A stretch of 64,000 nt of DNA from Toxoplasma gondii ME49 (lineage: Eukaryota > Apicomplexa > Conoidasida > Eucoccidiorida > Sarcocystidae): positions 2,046,001-2,110,000 of the forward strand of contig NC_031479.1 of NCBI RefSeq assembly GCF_000006565.2, in the 5' to 3' direction. Both the position numbers and the translations under genes were made by a program. Below, in pieces: positions 22,034-33,900 of this stretch. Under the pieces are notes generated by a model. It did not search any database and had not been told where the DNA came from. It worked only from the letters and a program-made list of their open reading frames with translations. Numbering within the stretch: the stretch's first letter is position 1; every line of letters begins with the position of its first letter.

Positions 22034-23622
22034 CTAATCCTTCTTCTTTGACACTCTGTACTGGCCAATAACGACAGCATGATCTCTATGGTATGGCTCA
22101 AGCGTGAGCTGCTCTTTGGGTTTGCACTTTTCCTTTCTCAGTTTATCCACTTCGGCGGCGAAGACGGCCTCAGGCTTTGCAGTGGAATCTACACAGTTTG
22201 CTTTAATGGAAATGACAAACCAACCTCCAGCCTTCAGGAAATGGTGAGCATTCAAGGCAACGATACGGGACTGATCTGGCTGCGCGACGTCAGCAAAAAT
22301 GACGTCAACCATGCCAACCAGCATGCGATACTTCAGCGGCTGGCGAGCGTCTTCAACAATGGGGACGATATTTTGCCTCTTCTTCGCCATATTCGTCAGG
22401 TCACGTCCTGAGCGATGGGAAAACTCAACAGCGTAGACCACACCTTCGGGCCCAACAATGTCAGAGACATGTGAAACTGTAGTGCCGTTGGCAGCACCCA
22501 AGTATAGGACCTTGCTGCCGGGCTTGATTGGCATGTTTGCCACACCACCAACAATTGTAGCTCCAAGCTTCGATCTGAAAGGGTTCCACACGCGATATTC
22601 AATCTTTTCTCCCGACTCCTCCGCAACCTCTAGGCGTTTTTCTCCGTAGACCGATTCCCCGGGAACCATGTTTCGAGTGACAAGAGAGTCAGCTTTTCCT
22701 TTGGACATGAATATACCCTCGAATCTGTGGGGAACGACAAGCACCTTCTGCGGTCCGCCTTTACCGCCGAGGCCACCTCGGCCTCCACGTCCTCTTCCGC
22801 CTCCTCCCCTGCCACCGCCTCTACCTCCTCGTCCTCCGCCACGGCTGGCTTTGAAACCTCCGCCGCCTCCTCGGCCTCCCCCTATATCAGAAAAAAACAC
22901 GCACGTCCACAATGTCTCCATTACTTTGCATTCACGCGCATACTAGCATAAAACGCAATGCAACGCAAGAGTAGGTACACGCACATATTTACATCTGTAT
23001 GTGCTTACCTCGACCACCTCCTCTCCCGCCACCAGAACCTCCGCGACCTCCGCCGCCTCTGAAGCCGCCTGAAACACAACGGCAATAACAATCCGAAACG
23101 TTCTAATGGACTGAGGGGAAATCTATTGATTCCCACTACCCGTTTTTTGACGGCAGTTTGGCTCTGTTGTACTGCGTCGCTACGCTGCCCTCGAAGTTAA
23201 TTCTTCGTGGCGCCGCATAAAACAGAAAACATTGATGAACACGCTCAGCCCCATCCTGATACCAACAGGACAAGACTGAGTTGGCACTCTCTCTGCTGTG
23301 GAAAGAAAATCCGTTTATTTCTAAACAGCTCTCAGAGGTCCTGTTGGCGGCAAGTCGATATCCGCGTCAACCTCGATGTACACACGAAGAAAAGTTGCGT
23401 CACCTTCAAGCTAGTTGTTGCATTAAAGTAACATACGCGCTATGCGTCGTCAGTGTTGACAAGAGGCCGCTAAACACGATTCGTTCATGACGGAAAAAAA
23501 ACGCTATGCGGGCAATAAGTGACCAACGGCCAACCCATCTTTCAGTCTCGGATCCAGAAGGATTCGGAGTTCATACACCACTGTGGGGATACAGACCATT
23601 AATGCAGACATTTACCTCTCAT
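22034..23622 (-). CDS. NOP1: Fibrillarin, rRNA 2'-O-methyltransferase
   Basis: Fibrillarin is the SAM-dependent methyltransferase of nucleolar box C/D snoRNPs. The exons are 23622-23616, 23068-23009 and 22881-22034, totalling 915 nt and 304 residues. The first coding exon has only 7 nt (ATG AGA G) before a GTAAAT donor. Joining it to the second exon gives MRGGFRGG, the family's usual N-terminus. A Gly/Arg-rich domain fills about residues 1-65. The methyltransferase fold follows, with the SAM-binding motif VLYLGAANG near 147-155, the acidic strand end YAVEFS, and [11 protein letters not shown] near 216-226. The catalytic K-D-K-H set can be placed: Lys in PFRSKLG, Asp in FADVAQ, Lys in ISIKANC and His in YHRDHAVV. 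The protein ends VSKKKD. Length is usual for the family. The long plus-strand proline frame opposite the GAR domain is a shadow. Confidence 0.95.
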
Positions 23623-26431
23623 TGTTATGCTTGTGCTTGAAAAAGAAGCTTCGCAACCAGTCTTCTGTTCAGACCGGCTTCTGATACCAGTGCAAAGCAA
23701 ATCCTATCCGGAAGCTGGAAGGAAAAAAAATGGGCCAGGCTTGAACTTGGGCGAAACGTAAATAACGGGCGCCCTCCACCAAGATAACGCCGACCAGCCT
23801 GTACTTTTCTTTGGCCGCAGACAAAAAAAAGCCACAGGAACGCAGTCGCAATACTACAGATTTGACTCCTGTCCCGCCGTGCGCCGGAGTTCATTTCGGA
23901 AACTTAGTCCCCACAACGTAGCTCCGCATGCAACGCTAGCATGCAAGAAGAGCAGGCACAACCGACGTAGGAAGGTTTCAAAGTTTGTAGTTCGTATTGT
24001 GGAGTTGTCTCCGTCTGATTTCTTATGCCGTCTATATCGAATGGCAGTCAAACTACTTCCAAGCGAGGCATTGCCTCTCCGTAGTACAGAAGTGTGAGAG
24101 CGAGTAGATCGATATACGGTTGCTAGCTGCAGCCGGCCCTTGGCGTATCCGACAGAGAACCGGCTGCAACGCACTGCCTCAACTGATTAAGCCATCCTCC
24201 GATTAAACACAGTCCTTTATAAGTTGGAACAAGAAGAGGGGGCTCTTTTCGCCGGAGGATCTACAAAGACTTTTATTCATGTCTGCGTCATGATTTAAAA
24301 AGCTGTTAACTGACAAGTCGTCACTTTGATGCGCTGAAGCGTGACGTCCGAACGTCCACGTGCGAAGGGCTTCAAGACGGTAGTCCTTTGGTACTTACAT
24401 TGAGCAATAGGCCTGAGGTACAGTTTGTTCTATGTTGTGTCATGCAGTCAGACGGCCAGAGCAACCACAGTAGCAGGTTGGGTATCAGCGTTATACGGAT
24501 CGATGCGTGATTAGTGGCGGCGTGTCATGCACACGTCAAGCCCTTGCGGGTCCCTGTATTGTTTCACATTCACGAAGGTCCCATTAACCACCTGTCTACA
24601 CAATTGGCGCATCGGATTCAGCGTTTCGCCCGTTCTTGTAAGGTCAAGAGCCTATTTCAGATCCATGCGTGCCGTCTGAACTATATTATATATATGAACA
24701 TACCTTACGCGCAGTGAACAGTCGCTCAGGGTCTAAACGTCGGGCCACCTCGATCCTCATATTCAAAGATAATTCTATTTTAAAAAGTCTTAGATAAACG
24801 ACATGTGAAGAGTCGGACCAACTTTGACGCACGGCGATAATTACCCTTCAAGGATCTGGACCCTCATGATACAGCCACCGTTTACGAGTTCCTGCCCCGG
24901 GCAGGGATTATCTACTCTAACAAAATCAACCAGGGTGCTCTCATGGGTGTTCCGCTGAGTCGCTGCCTATGCCAGTAGCGTATAGTCATCTCTTCCGGGT
25001 GCTGTCAATGTGTGCTCGCTTGCCCCCTGGTGACACCAGCGGATTTGGATGGCATTTCTTCCAGAGAGACGGCCGGCCATCCAGCGCAGTTACTTTCACG
25101 ACGTCATAGCATGGGCTGCTATCGTTGTTTCTTCCCACTGATGCAATAAAAGACTCCTATCCTTCAATTGCACATAATGGCTGCTGAATCTGCTATCAAC
25201 TGCTACGAATTACAGGCAACGTACTTGTAAATCTAACGAACGCAGACTGGCGTCCATCCGACAGATGCTATGCGCACAACGCTCAGACCACAACCCCCCA
25301 CCATTTTATCGCGTCACATTTCTGCATGCACAGTCACAAAGAGTGATACGAGGCTCTCTCACAACAATGAAGTGGCGCATGATGGACGAGCAGTCTTAAG
25401 ATTTGTCCAGTTCCTCCTATTTGGCCGCCTACCCTCAAATACGCTACAGTTCGACTGATGGTGAAGCACTGCACACGCAGACACAAACAATCACCCCGTC
25501 CTGGACAGTTCCACGAAGTCAGCTATAAGCACATTCCGTGAGGGTCGTAATCACTATGCCCGTCCAGGTGGGTCTACAGGAGGCTCGCACGCGCGCAGTG
25601 CCTATCCGAGAAAACTGAATACAGGCAGATGGATGAGACTTCCACACCCTTCTTCCGAAGTAATGAGAGCCTCCCAGTGGGATTTTAATTTCCGCGTAAA
25701 ATTAGTTAGCTTATGTTTTCATGCGTGTCACGCCTTTAAGCACATGTAGTTGACGCGCGAGTTCAGCAAGACTGCATGAAGCACAACCAAGCGACAAAGG
25801 ACATTTCGTTGTTGAAAATGACATTCTTCCACCCGGCTGCATACGACGCCACACAAGTTTTTCCGGCAGGCGCCGTCCTTCAGCTGAACACACTTCTTTA
25901 CATGGGATGGAAACTTCACCCGTGACCTGGTCATTGTAGTTACACAGCGAGACAGGGACAAGCGTTACACAAAATACTTATCAGCTGATGAACCACGGAA
26001 AACAAATCTCGAGGCATGTGTGTTAATGCGATAGAGCAAAGACAACGCATTGGTCCTCCCTTCCAAGTACATGCCGTCGTCATGCCAACAGTGGAATAAA
26101 ACGTGCAACACCAACATGGGTCCCTACCTCCACCTGTGCAGTGTTGTGGTCGCAGGAACTTAAAAATACGCGCGAGCTCGTGTCCAGCCGCAACGTAGGC
26201 ACAGACGCAGAAATAATTGCAAAGACGAGCGAAACTACCTCGTAAGAGAGATACAAATAAACTGTAAGCCCACCACGAGTCGCCTTTCCACCACTGGTCG
26301 TCCACTGCCTTCACCAGTGGAGGATTTCTCAGCCGGCCACCAACCACCCTGGCTCCGGTCAAGCTGTCCAGTTCACATTAATGTCGAAGCAGTGGTCGTC
26401 TCTCTGGATTCCGCTCTCACCGCCCGTTAGT
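23623..26431. other. Intergenic: fibrillarin promoter side and SRS 3' side
   Basis: Fibrillarin transcription starts somewhere right of 23622, and the SRS gene ends at 26432, so this 2.8 kb should hold the fibrillarin promoter and the SRS 3' untranslated region. One copy of a dispersed repeat lies at 24791-24935. Minus-strand frames at 25711-26362 (up to 140 codons) show no family feature or good splice links. Confidence 0.5.
24791..24935. repeat. Dispersed repeat, copy B
   Basis: This is the second copy of the element at 4331-4475, in the same orientation. The leading 45 bases are nearly the same. After that the copies drift apart but keep aligned blocks around TCTGGACC, ACAGCCACCG and TTTACGAGTT. 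It lies between genes, about 1.2 kb upstream of the fibrillarin start codon. Confidence 0.6.
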
Positions 26432-27091
26432 TCATAAAACGGCAGCCATGATGGCCAACACTACGCTCTTCAGGAATGTTGCTGATGACCCCGTACGAGC
26501 CACAGTGCCGCTAGACTTTGTTTGTACGACACCCGTCACGGGCACCAACTTCTTCCTCGCTGACACAACAACCCGGCAGATGTTCTTGGTCCGAATGTAT
26601 AAACACCCTAGCTTGATAGTTTTTGTTTCTGCTGGAAATACACTGAGCGGAATAGTGAAGGTCATCCCTTCGTGGGGTTTCGTGGGATCTCCTTCCCACC
26701 AAGTGCTGGAGAAATCGTCGAAGAACTCTGGACCGCGGTAATCTGGACCCTCGCTAAAACAAGCTTGTAAAGACGTAAGAACAGAACAAAAGCTATGAGT
26801 GAACACGTCGGCAGAGGGGACGAGAACGCCTCCATCAGCACAGGCGATTGAAAAGGAATTGCGGCCCTCAAAGGGTTCGAGGACGACATGAAAGGGACCA
26901 TAGACAGACGATGTGCATGTTACAGACTGGCCTACCACACCCCCAGTCCTTTCATGTTCGCTCGGTTCGGACCTAGTTACCACAGATTTACTGCCCGTCT
27001 CAAAGAAAGCGGCCACGAGGGGCAAGAAAAAAAGACGAGCCAAGCAAGGGCTTAAGCAACCCCGCCGGTATCCTCTGTGAAGACGCGCCAT
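26432..27091 (-). CDS. SRS family surface antigen, single SAG domain, GPI-anchored
   Basis: SRS proteins (SAG1-related sequences) coat zoites of tissue-cyst coccidia and act in host-cell attachment and immune recognition. This is a single-exon frame of 219 residues. The longer frame to 27220 has no upstream ATG, so the ATG at 27091 (MARLHRGYRRG) is taken as the start. A hydrophobic signal sequence, LARLFFLPLVAAFF, follows at about 18-32. The mature part has six cysteines (SVTC, SIAC, SFC, QAC, LGC, NIC) spaced as in one SAG fold. The motif CADGGVLVP is SRS-like. The C-terminus has a small-residue stretch (SSGTVARTGSSA) and then a hydrophobic tail, FLKSVVLAIMAAVL, typical of GPI addition. Two-domain members are longer, so this is a one-domain type. 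I cannot assign a member number. Confidence 0.8.
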   Translation of the reverse strand: MARLHRGYRRGCLSPCLARLFFLPLVAAFFETGSKSVVTRSEPSEHERTGGVVGQSVTCTSSVYGPFHVVLEPFEGRNSFSIACADGGVLVPSADVFTHSFCSVLTSLQACFSEGPDYRGPEFFDDFSSTWWEGDPTKPHEGMTFTIPLSVFPAETKTIKLGCLYIRTKNICRVVVSARKKLVPVTGVVQTKSSGTVARTGSSATFLKSVVLAIMAAVL

Positions 27092-28761
27092 CAACGCCGC
27101 TCCGCAAAGAAGTACCCAACCTGCGTCTACCTCTCTTGGCCGAGAACTCTGCCTCCGTACACCGGGAATCCTCCTTGAACTTCGAAACGCAGAAGAATCA
27201 GTTGCTGCGTCGTTTCCCACAATCGCTGGAATTGAGCTTGGGCCGCGAAGATCAGCTAGGAAGCGAAAACAGCGAACGGGGACTGTGGTGATTCCGCTTG
27301 GCCTTCCGGCCCGCGGATAGATACTCTGTCAGTTTCTGGTCTGACATACAGGAACGATAACTGGATGGCCTTGAGAGAAGTCGGAATGTCGGAGCCGGAC
27401 CCAGTGCAGACAGCCCTGTTGCCCGGCGCACGGTTCGCATGCAATCAGCCGTTGCTGAGTGGGCACACTTCTTCGTCAGGGTGACCGGGCAGCAGGGTTC
27501 GCTGGTCCTAGCATTCGCCACGACTCTAGCCCCCGGTTGCTTTGGCAACTGCAGACAAGACATGCTGCATGGTGTACGAACCCGGTTTCGTCCAACTGAT
27601 GGATACTGACGTTGTGCGACAAGCAACTGCAAAAGCGAGTTTCTCGGTACTTTCCACACGACTTCACGGCCCTCAGGAGGCTACTGGCAGGGCTACTTCA
27701 GGCAGACTCAAATCTTGAGGGTGCTGGGACCCCTGCGCCTTGCCTCTTCACTCCTCTTCTTCGTCTTCCATCAACCCCGCGGGTATTTTCTCGCGCGCCA
27801 TGCTACGTGACGCGCAAGTGCGCACACACTGATCAGTCAGTTAACAGCCAATTGTAAGCGCGGATGAGAAGGAAGACGGGAAATAGTCCTGTGCAGCTAC
27901 TAAAGTAACCCGAACCCCAAAACTTTCTTCGTGCACTTTCGGAGTTGGGACCTTAAAACGGTCAACTCACGACTGCCAGTCTGTTCGAGGGGAATGTTGC
28001 CCCCACCGAACGAACAGAAAACGAATCCCGAGAAAAGGGACGAATTTTTTTAGCTAGCGGCGCATACACTGAATCAGGGTACTGTATTGTCGATGTTAAC
28101 TCCCAGTCTAGACAGTGATCATGAAAAGGAATCCCACTCCATTCATACGGCCCGGAAGACACGAAGCACGGAAGCAGCTCTCCCTCGGACGGGTCGCGCT
28201 TCATTAGAGGGCATCATATCGAAGAAGGATCATAAACTGACCGACACGGATGCAGAACATGCGAAAAAGGACTGTACATAGAGCCGAGAGCCTCGTACGC
28301 ATATCCCCATTTTCAGCTATCACTTGTTCTGGCTCGGGATTAGTCGCATTTTCAGGAGACCAGTCGGTCTGAGTAACTTCACAAATGGTTGAGGGAAGTC
28401 TGTTGTACATTACGTGGGGACGGCATCCTTTGGAAAACACCTTGGGACCCAAGGAGGGGAATTAGTTCGCCACATAGAATCCATCAGGAGACAGACTTTC
28501 TGGAGCTGTATCTAGGTGAACATGACGGCTATACAGCGACTTTCCTTCCCCTGTGTTTCAATCTTTAAAGGGTTTCGTATGCGTCTCCTCGGGAATGATG
28601 TGTCATGAAGTGCAACGGCTGTCTCTCGCACCGGCGAGAATCCAGGGCCTCCAAGCGTTTCCAAAATAACGCCAGCGCCTGAACTTATCTACATAGACTT
28701 CTCAGGTATTTCTGAACGATATATATGCTAAGAATGAGATAAACTGCAGGTGTTCCCACGG
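27092..28761. other. Upstream of SRS gene, nothing firm
   Basis: This holds the SRS promoter and the 3' side of the gene at 28762. Minus-strand frames at 27252-27659 (135 codons) and 28204-28452 (82 codons, three cysteines) were inspected as possible broken SRS copies. Neither shows the family's cysteine spacing, so they are not called. Confidence 0.45.
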
Positions 28762-30008
28762 TTAATCAAGTACTACGCTATTCAGTCTGTTGTAGGTGAC
28801 ACAGGCGCACACAACCAAGTATCTAACACCTCCACTGTAAGCATCGTTACTTTTCTGTGTAGACGAGGTACCAATTGTAGTAGAGAACTCGGTCAGTAAA
28901 CGCCGTGCAAGTAGGTCTGCTTTGGTCAACTCATAGATACCACTGGAAAATCCTCCTAGAGTAAATGACACGAACACCACTGCGTGCGAGACGTTGCGGG
29001 TATCGTAGTTTCGAGGCTGAGAAGATCTTTCTTGAGTAAAAAAACCAAGTTACGCTAACACCGTCACCTGTGCCATGAATGGTGGCGACGTTTTGTGGTT
29101 CAGAACGTGCGTCTCTATACAAACGTTACGCGACAGCTTCATTACGAATGGATGAGAGGTCAGATTGTCATCATCGTGCGAACTCCCTAACTCAGTAAAC
29201 TTCCGTGGACCGCAGTGGGCTTGTTTATGACCAGCCGACTGTAAGCACGAATAATAACATAGTAACGAAGATAATTTCACCTTCGTGCAACCGTTAGGGC
29301 CTTGAGCACGACAATGGAAACACACTGTTTCTGGGAATGGCTTATCTACCATTGCCGCTCGAGGGCGCAGTCTCTTTCCGAGTATATGTCAACGATTTGA
29401 GTGAATCATGAATCTGACGTCCAAAACTTCCCTCTGTTGCTCTGACTTACTGTTCTCAGTTCATAATGGAGTACATGCCGAACCGACGTACAAAGAACGG
29501 GATGAGTTTTCTATTTAGAGAAGACAGTTTTTTGCTTCCGTGACTTCTGGAGGCCCCGACAACAACCAGAGAACGCTACCAAGCATACGCTAGCATTGTC
29601 AGCACCATCGTACTGGGACCCATCACCTCTGAGACAGGATCATTAATAAGCTGGTTCTGGTGAGCATAAAGTACGAGTTGGATTACTGGTTCAGACCGTT
29701 TAGCTGCTTGTTTACGAATCAAATCACGAGCTGGAACGAGTCCAATTGCCCAGCTTTGTAAAGGCTCTAACAAGGTAAACTGCCAGTTCCTTCGCCGTCT
29801 ATGTACCACAGTACACCCAGAGGATGCATCGCCCGTGGACAAAACAGTGAGAACTGGACAAGAGAGCTCGACTTCATCGGAGTTGGAACGAGGTTGGGCG
29901 GCTGCCGTGCACAACAAGAGACGAGTGAGTTTGGGGCATTACGAACATAAAACTCATAGATTGACCATGTTTTGCAATTGTACCATTGCGAGTAGATAAA
30001 CCGAGCAT
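28762..30008 (-). CDS. Unrecognised spliced gene with cysteine motif (tentative)
   Basis: I do not recognise this protein. The candidate exons are 30008-29984, 29901 to about 29621, about 29350-29281, 29238-29130 and 29030-28762 (stop). Between 29901 and 29627 an uninterrupted frame reads DEVELSCPVLTV and later GCTVVHRRRRNWQF and SWAIGLVPARDL. The next exon contains VCFHCRAQGPNGC before an AAG/GTGAAA donor. The last exon reads VVFVSFTLGGFSSG and ELTKADLLARRLLTEF and ends VVLD. Several joins are in phase with ordinary splice sites, but the 3' end of exon 2 and the 5' end of exon 3 are open. The proposed ATG at 30008 overlaps the stop of the neighbouring candidate, so the two may be one gene. 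An SRS origin was considered because of CFHC and GC pairs but is not supported. Confidence 0.35.
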
Positions 30009-30930
30009 CACGGAATCCAGCCCGAGCACATCATTCTTTGCCACTCTAGCATCATGGCTCGCCAATCTTTTACCTGCCACGCTTCTATGGCGTGGTCTTG
30101 CCCGCAAGCTGGAGGCTCCTCGCGAAAGTCAGAGACTAAGCATGCGCCTTCCTTGATATGACGCATGCTAGACTCCAAGAAGAGACAGATTTGCAGGGTA
30201 TCCTCGAGCTTAGTTCTGTAAAGTCACGTGACATAGTGGTTTTTTCGTATAAAGACTGCCTCTCGACTGAAGAGTAAGCGATTGAGCCAGTAGCTCGCCG
30301 ACGTAGCACCGGTGAAATCGCATGCGCATGCGTCACAGGGCATCGACTAAATCAGCCAGTTTGCTGGCGCCATAAATTCTGCCGTTTACCTGGCAAGGCA
30401 GCAGACGGAAAGCTGCTCCACACCACAGTTTTCTCTTCTCTTGCTGTGTGAAATGCTTTTTCCGGGACACAATGGGCTCGGCTCCATCCTCAGAATCTCC
30501 CGATGCCGATCCGAGCTGATGTAAAGACCTCATATCTTCACCGCCATGAGCCGGCAGTTGCCCCAATTCGCTCTTCGGGTTTATATATTTTGGCTGTCCG
30601 AAATTACCGTCCTCAGCTGCTTGGTATATGAGGACAACCGTCACCCGTGTCGCTTCGAAACGTAAGAGGTCGCTACCGAAGGAGTTACCCCAGGCTCCGC
30701 TAGGCAATCTGCCTATAGTTGAAACTTTCTCGAGTGTAGTTTCTCATTTTCTTTTGCCTCTTCGGTAGCCTTCGTTGACGGTTTTTCAACCACCGAATAG
30801 TCGACAATAAGCTTGTTTGGGACGCAAATTCACAACTGATTTGAGACCGTGGCTGACGGTCGCCATCCCCTTCCGCGCCAGACCCTCGCCCCCTGTACCC
30901 CCTGATGGGCGCCTGCCCTAAACCCATCAT
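30008..30930 (-). CDS. Unrecognised Trp/Cys-containing protein (tentative)
   Basis: The three-exon model is 30930-30899, 30699-30390, 30118-30008, totalling 453 nt (150 residues) with agreeing phases. The middle exon reads LLRFEATRVTVVLIYQA, then an acidic stretch SASGDSEDGAEP, then KHFTQQEKRKLWCGAAF and LLPC. It ends at a strong CAG/GTAAAC donor. The last exon reads PPACGQDHAIEAWQVKDW and LEWQRMMCSGWIP before a TGA. The Trp- and Cys-rich C-terminal half looks like real protein. The first exon and its GTACAG donor are the weak point. The start codon lies only 69 bases from that of the zinc-finger gene on the other strand. A small mitochondrial or ribosomal role would be a guess, and no function is assigned. 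Confidence 0.4.
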
Positions 30931-30999
30931 CGCTTGCTCGAAACGAGGCACCAGGCTATCGTCCACGATATAGCTTCTTCATACTCGTTCTCTGCAGAA
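30931..30999. promoter_or_regulatory. Very short head-to-head gap
   Basis: Only 69 bases separate the candidate minus-strand ATG (30930) from the zinc-finger ATG (31000). If both starts are right, the two leaders overlap and each promoter lies inside or beyond the other gene's first exon. If the minus-strand start is wrong, this is ordinary 5' leader. Confidence 0.3.
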
Positions 31000-33900
31000 A
31001 TGGACGAAACAGACAACCCTCCGAATTGTATCCGCTCTCAGGAGACGCTCGCCTTGCCGCGAGTGTACATGTGTCAGGTCGCAGGATGCGGTGCGCGCTT
31101 TCGAAAGGCTGCACATCTTCGGCGCCACGCGGCTGTCCACACCGAAGAGGTAATGGCGACCATCGCTGTTTCACCACTGAATAGTGCTGGATGGAGAATG
31201 CTCTACGTCCTGGTTTCTTAGCGAGTTAGAGTGTGGATGAGACCCACGACTGTGTTGCGCGCCTCTCAACGCGCACCGGGGCAAACTCGTAGGTTGTCAC
31301 TGCAAAGGCAGATGCCACTTGTGTCTTTGTTTGATTAGGAGGGATTCAGGTCGTGACTATAAGTCCTTTTGAGTTGGAAAATTTGTTTTTCGTGTCTTTG
31401 CCCAGGTGAAGCGATTTTCAGAAGTAACTTGGAAACTCGCTGCTGCGGTGCTTTTGCCCTCTCGTGTCTGCCCACAGCGCCCGTTCAGCTGCCCCTGTTG
31501 TTCCGCCTCTTTCAAAAGAGACGAACACCTGCGTCGTCATATAACGATACGCCATCGCGGAGACAGCCGGATGCTTCCGAAGGCGCTGGGATGCACAGAA
31601 GAACGAAACAGCCCTACATCTGATCCTCATTGCCGAAACTCTCTAAATGAGGGTTTGACTGAACATATCCAGAATCGTAGTGTCTATTCTACAGGCGTAA
31701 GTGCACGACACGTAGAGGAGGACCGCACACGCCACATGCCCGGCGAACAGCAGGCCAGACCTACGGCGGAACAAGGCGTCGACACTGTACGTTTGCCACA
31801 TGAAGCTTGTCTTCTAAGTGGCAAAAGGCTGACAAATGATACAGAAGCCGATGCAACAGCCCCCAAATGTCTGGACGAATCGAAGAGGCTTTCACGTGAA
31901 AGTCACGCAAACAGCACTGAGCTTTCGATAGCGGGGGCACCTTGCCTGACCGACAAAACGCGGGAGTCAGATGCCCGGCCGTTCGTCTGTGACAAATGTG
32001 GCAAATCGTTCACTCTAAAACAGCACCTTCGACGCCACGAGAAAAGCCATGTCGGGCGCCATACATGTGGTAAGTTCCTCCGTGCGGTGATGCGGCGTGT
32101 GTTTTTTGCGGTGAGGCGGCACTGGACGGAAGCAGAGAGGGGCGTCTGTGTAGCTTTTACCGCGTGCTGTGAGAACTCAAGTGTCGCTTCATCAATTATT
32201 GCTTCCTTTTGTTGTTTCCTTTCGTCCATGGCATTTGGGCATTGGCATCCTGCTTGGGTGCATTTGCTCGTGCATCTTTCGTCAGAGAATCAAATTTCGC
32301 GCACATTCGGCTGGAGCCTGCAAATACATTCGCCGAGACTTGCCAGTGGGCTTCATGGCTTCTGCCGGACTCTGTTGTCCCCGTTCGCAGAGCAATGTGG
32401 CGCAGTATTTGCAAAGAAGCATCAGATCCGGTGGCACATGCTGGAACACGTGATGACAGACAGCGCTCGACGGAAAGGGAGGCAAGCAGACGCAAGAAAA
32501 GAGGTCTTGGAAAACCCTCTCGCGGCAGGTGGTGCTGAAAACGGACATGAGGAAGACTCTCTCTCCCCGTTCATGCCAGAAAAACATGTCCCCTGTAAAG
32601 CGGATGAGTCACTTCAAGCAGTGGGGTTCCCCTGCCCACACAAGGACTGTGACATGGTCTTCCTCACGCGCGGTCAGCTGTACCGACACCTGAGAAGAGT
32701 TCGCGAAAGTAGGATTCCTCCTAGCAAGTGAGACGGGCAGTCTAGTCTGAAGCGGATGAGTTGTGGTTGTGTACTCTTTTGTTTTCCCGGAGAATAACCC
32801 TCAGCCTCCCGTGTGATTCTTGTCCTTGTTTCACGTCTTGCGCCCTCATGCTGTGCTTGTTTTCTTCCACCTTCTCTTTTCTGTGTAATTTACAACTACC
32901 ACACCTGCCGCGCATTGTGCGGCCTTGACAGGCGTGTACATATGCCTCTTTGCGTGTGTGCATACGCTTGCACGTACAAACGACTGGGATGCGTAGTCCC
33001 GTGTATGCTGTCAAAGCGTGAGTGGCTCCCGTCGATTGTCTCTGTTGCTGAGGTCGTCCGTTACGCTCTCAGTTCCATGTCCTGAGTCTTCACCGCTGTG
33101 TCTCCGTGAACTGGTTTGTAGGATCCTGCGACTACACCTGCGAGACGTGCTCGGAGACATTTGTGCGGTTTTCGTCCCTGGTGACGCATCGACGCGTCGC
33201 CCACCCGACAAATGTTCACATCTGCGAAACATGCAATAAAGTGAGAAACATGTTCTGCACATCTGTTGAGTAAATCCCTCGCGTTTGTGGTGTTTTATTG
33301 CGCCATGTCATTAGAGCGAGCTGGACCGCGCAAACGCTCCTCTCTGAACCCTTCACTCCCGTCTCTGGTCTGTGCCATTTTGCCGAAGGAGCAATGCGAC
33401 TAGGCGCAGCCATGTAGAGCAAGGAACAAAGCAGAGAGAGCTCGTTCCAGTGGTTCTTTTCGTTGTCTCGCGCACCAAACCAGATATACGGTTGCCTCAT
33501 TGTATTCTTTGAAATGGACGCAGCTTCGCTAGCATTGCTGCTCGTCTCGGCGCATGTGACCACTTCGGGCTTGAAGTATCTGTAGACTGGTTCCGTCCAA
33601 TGCTCAATCATCCGAGTCACACTCTTCTGCCTCGCTGGACGGCTTTTCAGTCCGTTCTGTACGGGCGCTTTTGTCTTGCATCTCCTTTGCCTTGTCCTGC
33701 AGCGCTACTCAAGATTATCCCGTCTTCGAGAACACATAAGGGTAGGATATCTCAAAATAAATGAACTACACACTTGCCATTTTTTTCAACTCACTCATAG
33801 CTCCATTAGATACTCAACAAATGTTTGTTGACTACATGGTGTTATCCATTCCAAGTGCACTCAGCATAGACACCACACGCATTTGCTTGCCTTTATCTGT

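Noticed and set aside
22668..22946. A plus-strand proline-rich frame.
   Set aside because: It is the reverse of the fibrillarin Gly/Arg repeat (GGC, CGA codons read as Pro and Ser).
28204..28452. Minus-strand frame with cysteines upstream of the SRS gene, considered as a broken second SRS copy.
   Set aside because: Cysteine spacing and neighbouring residues do not follow the SAG fold, and no signal or GPI region is nearby.
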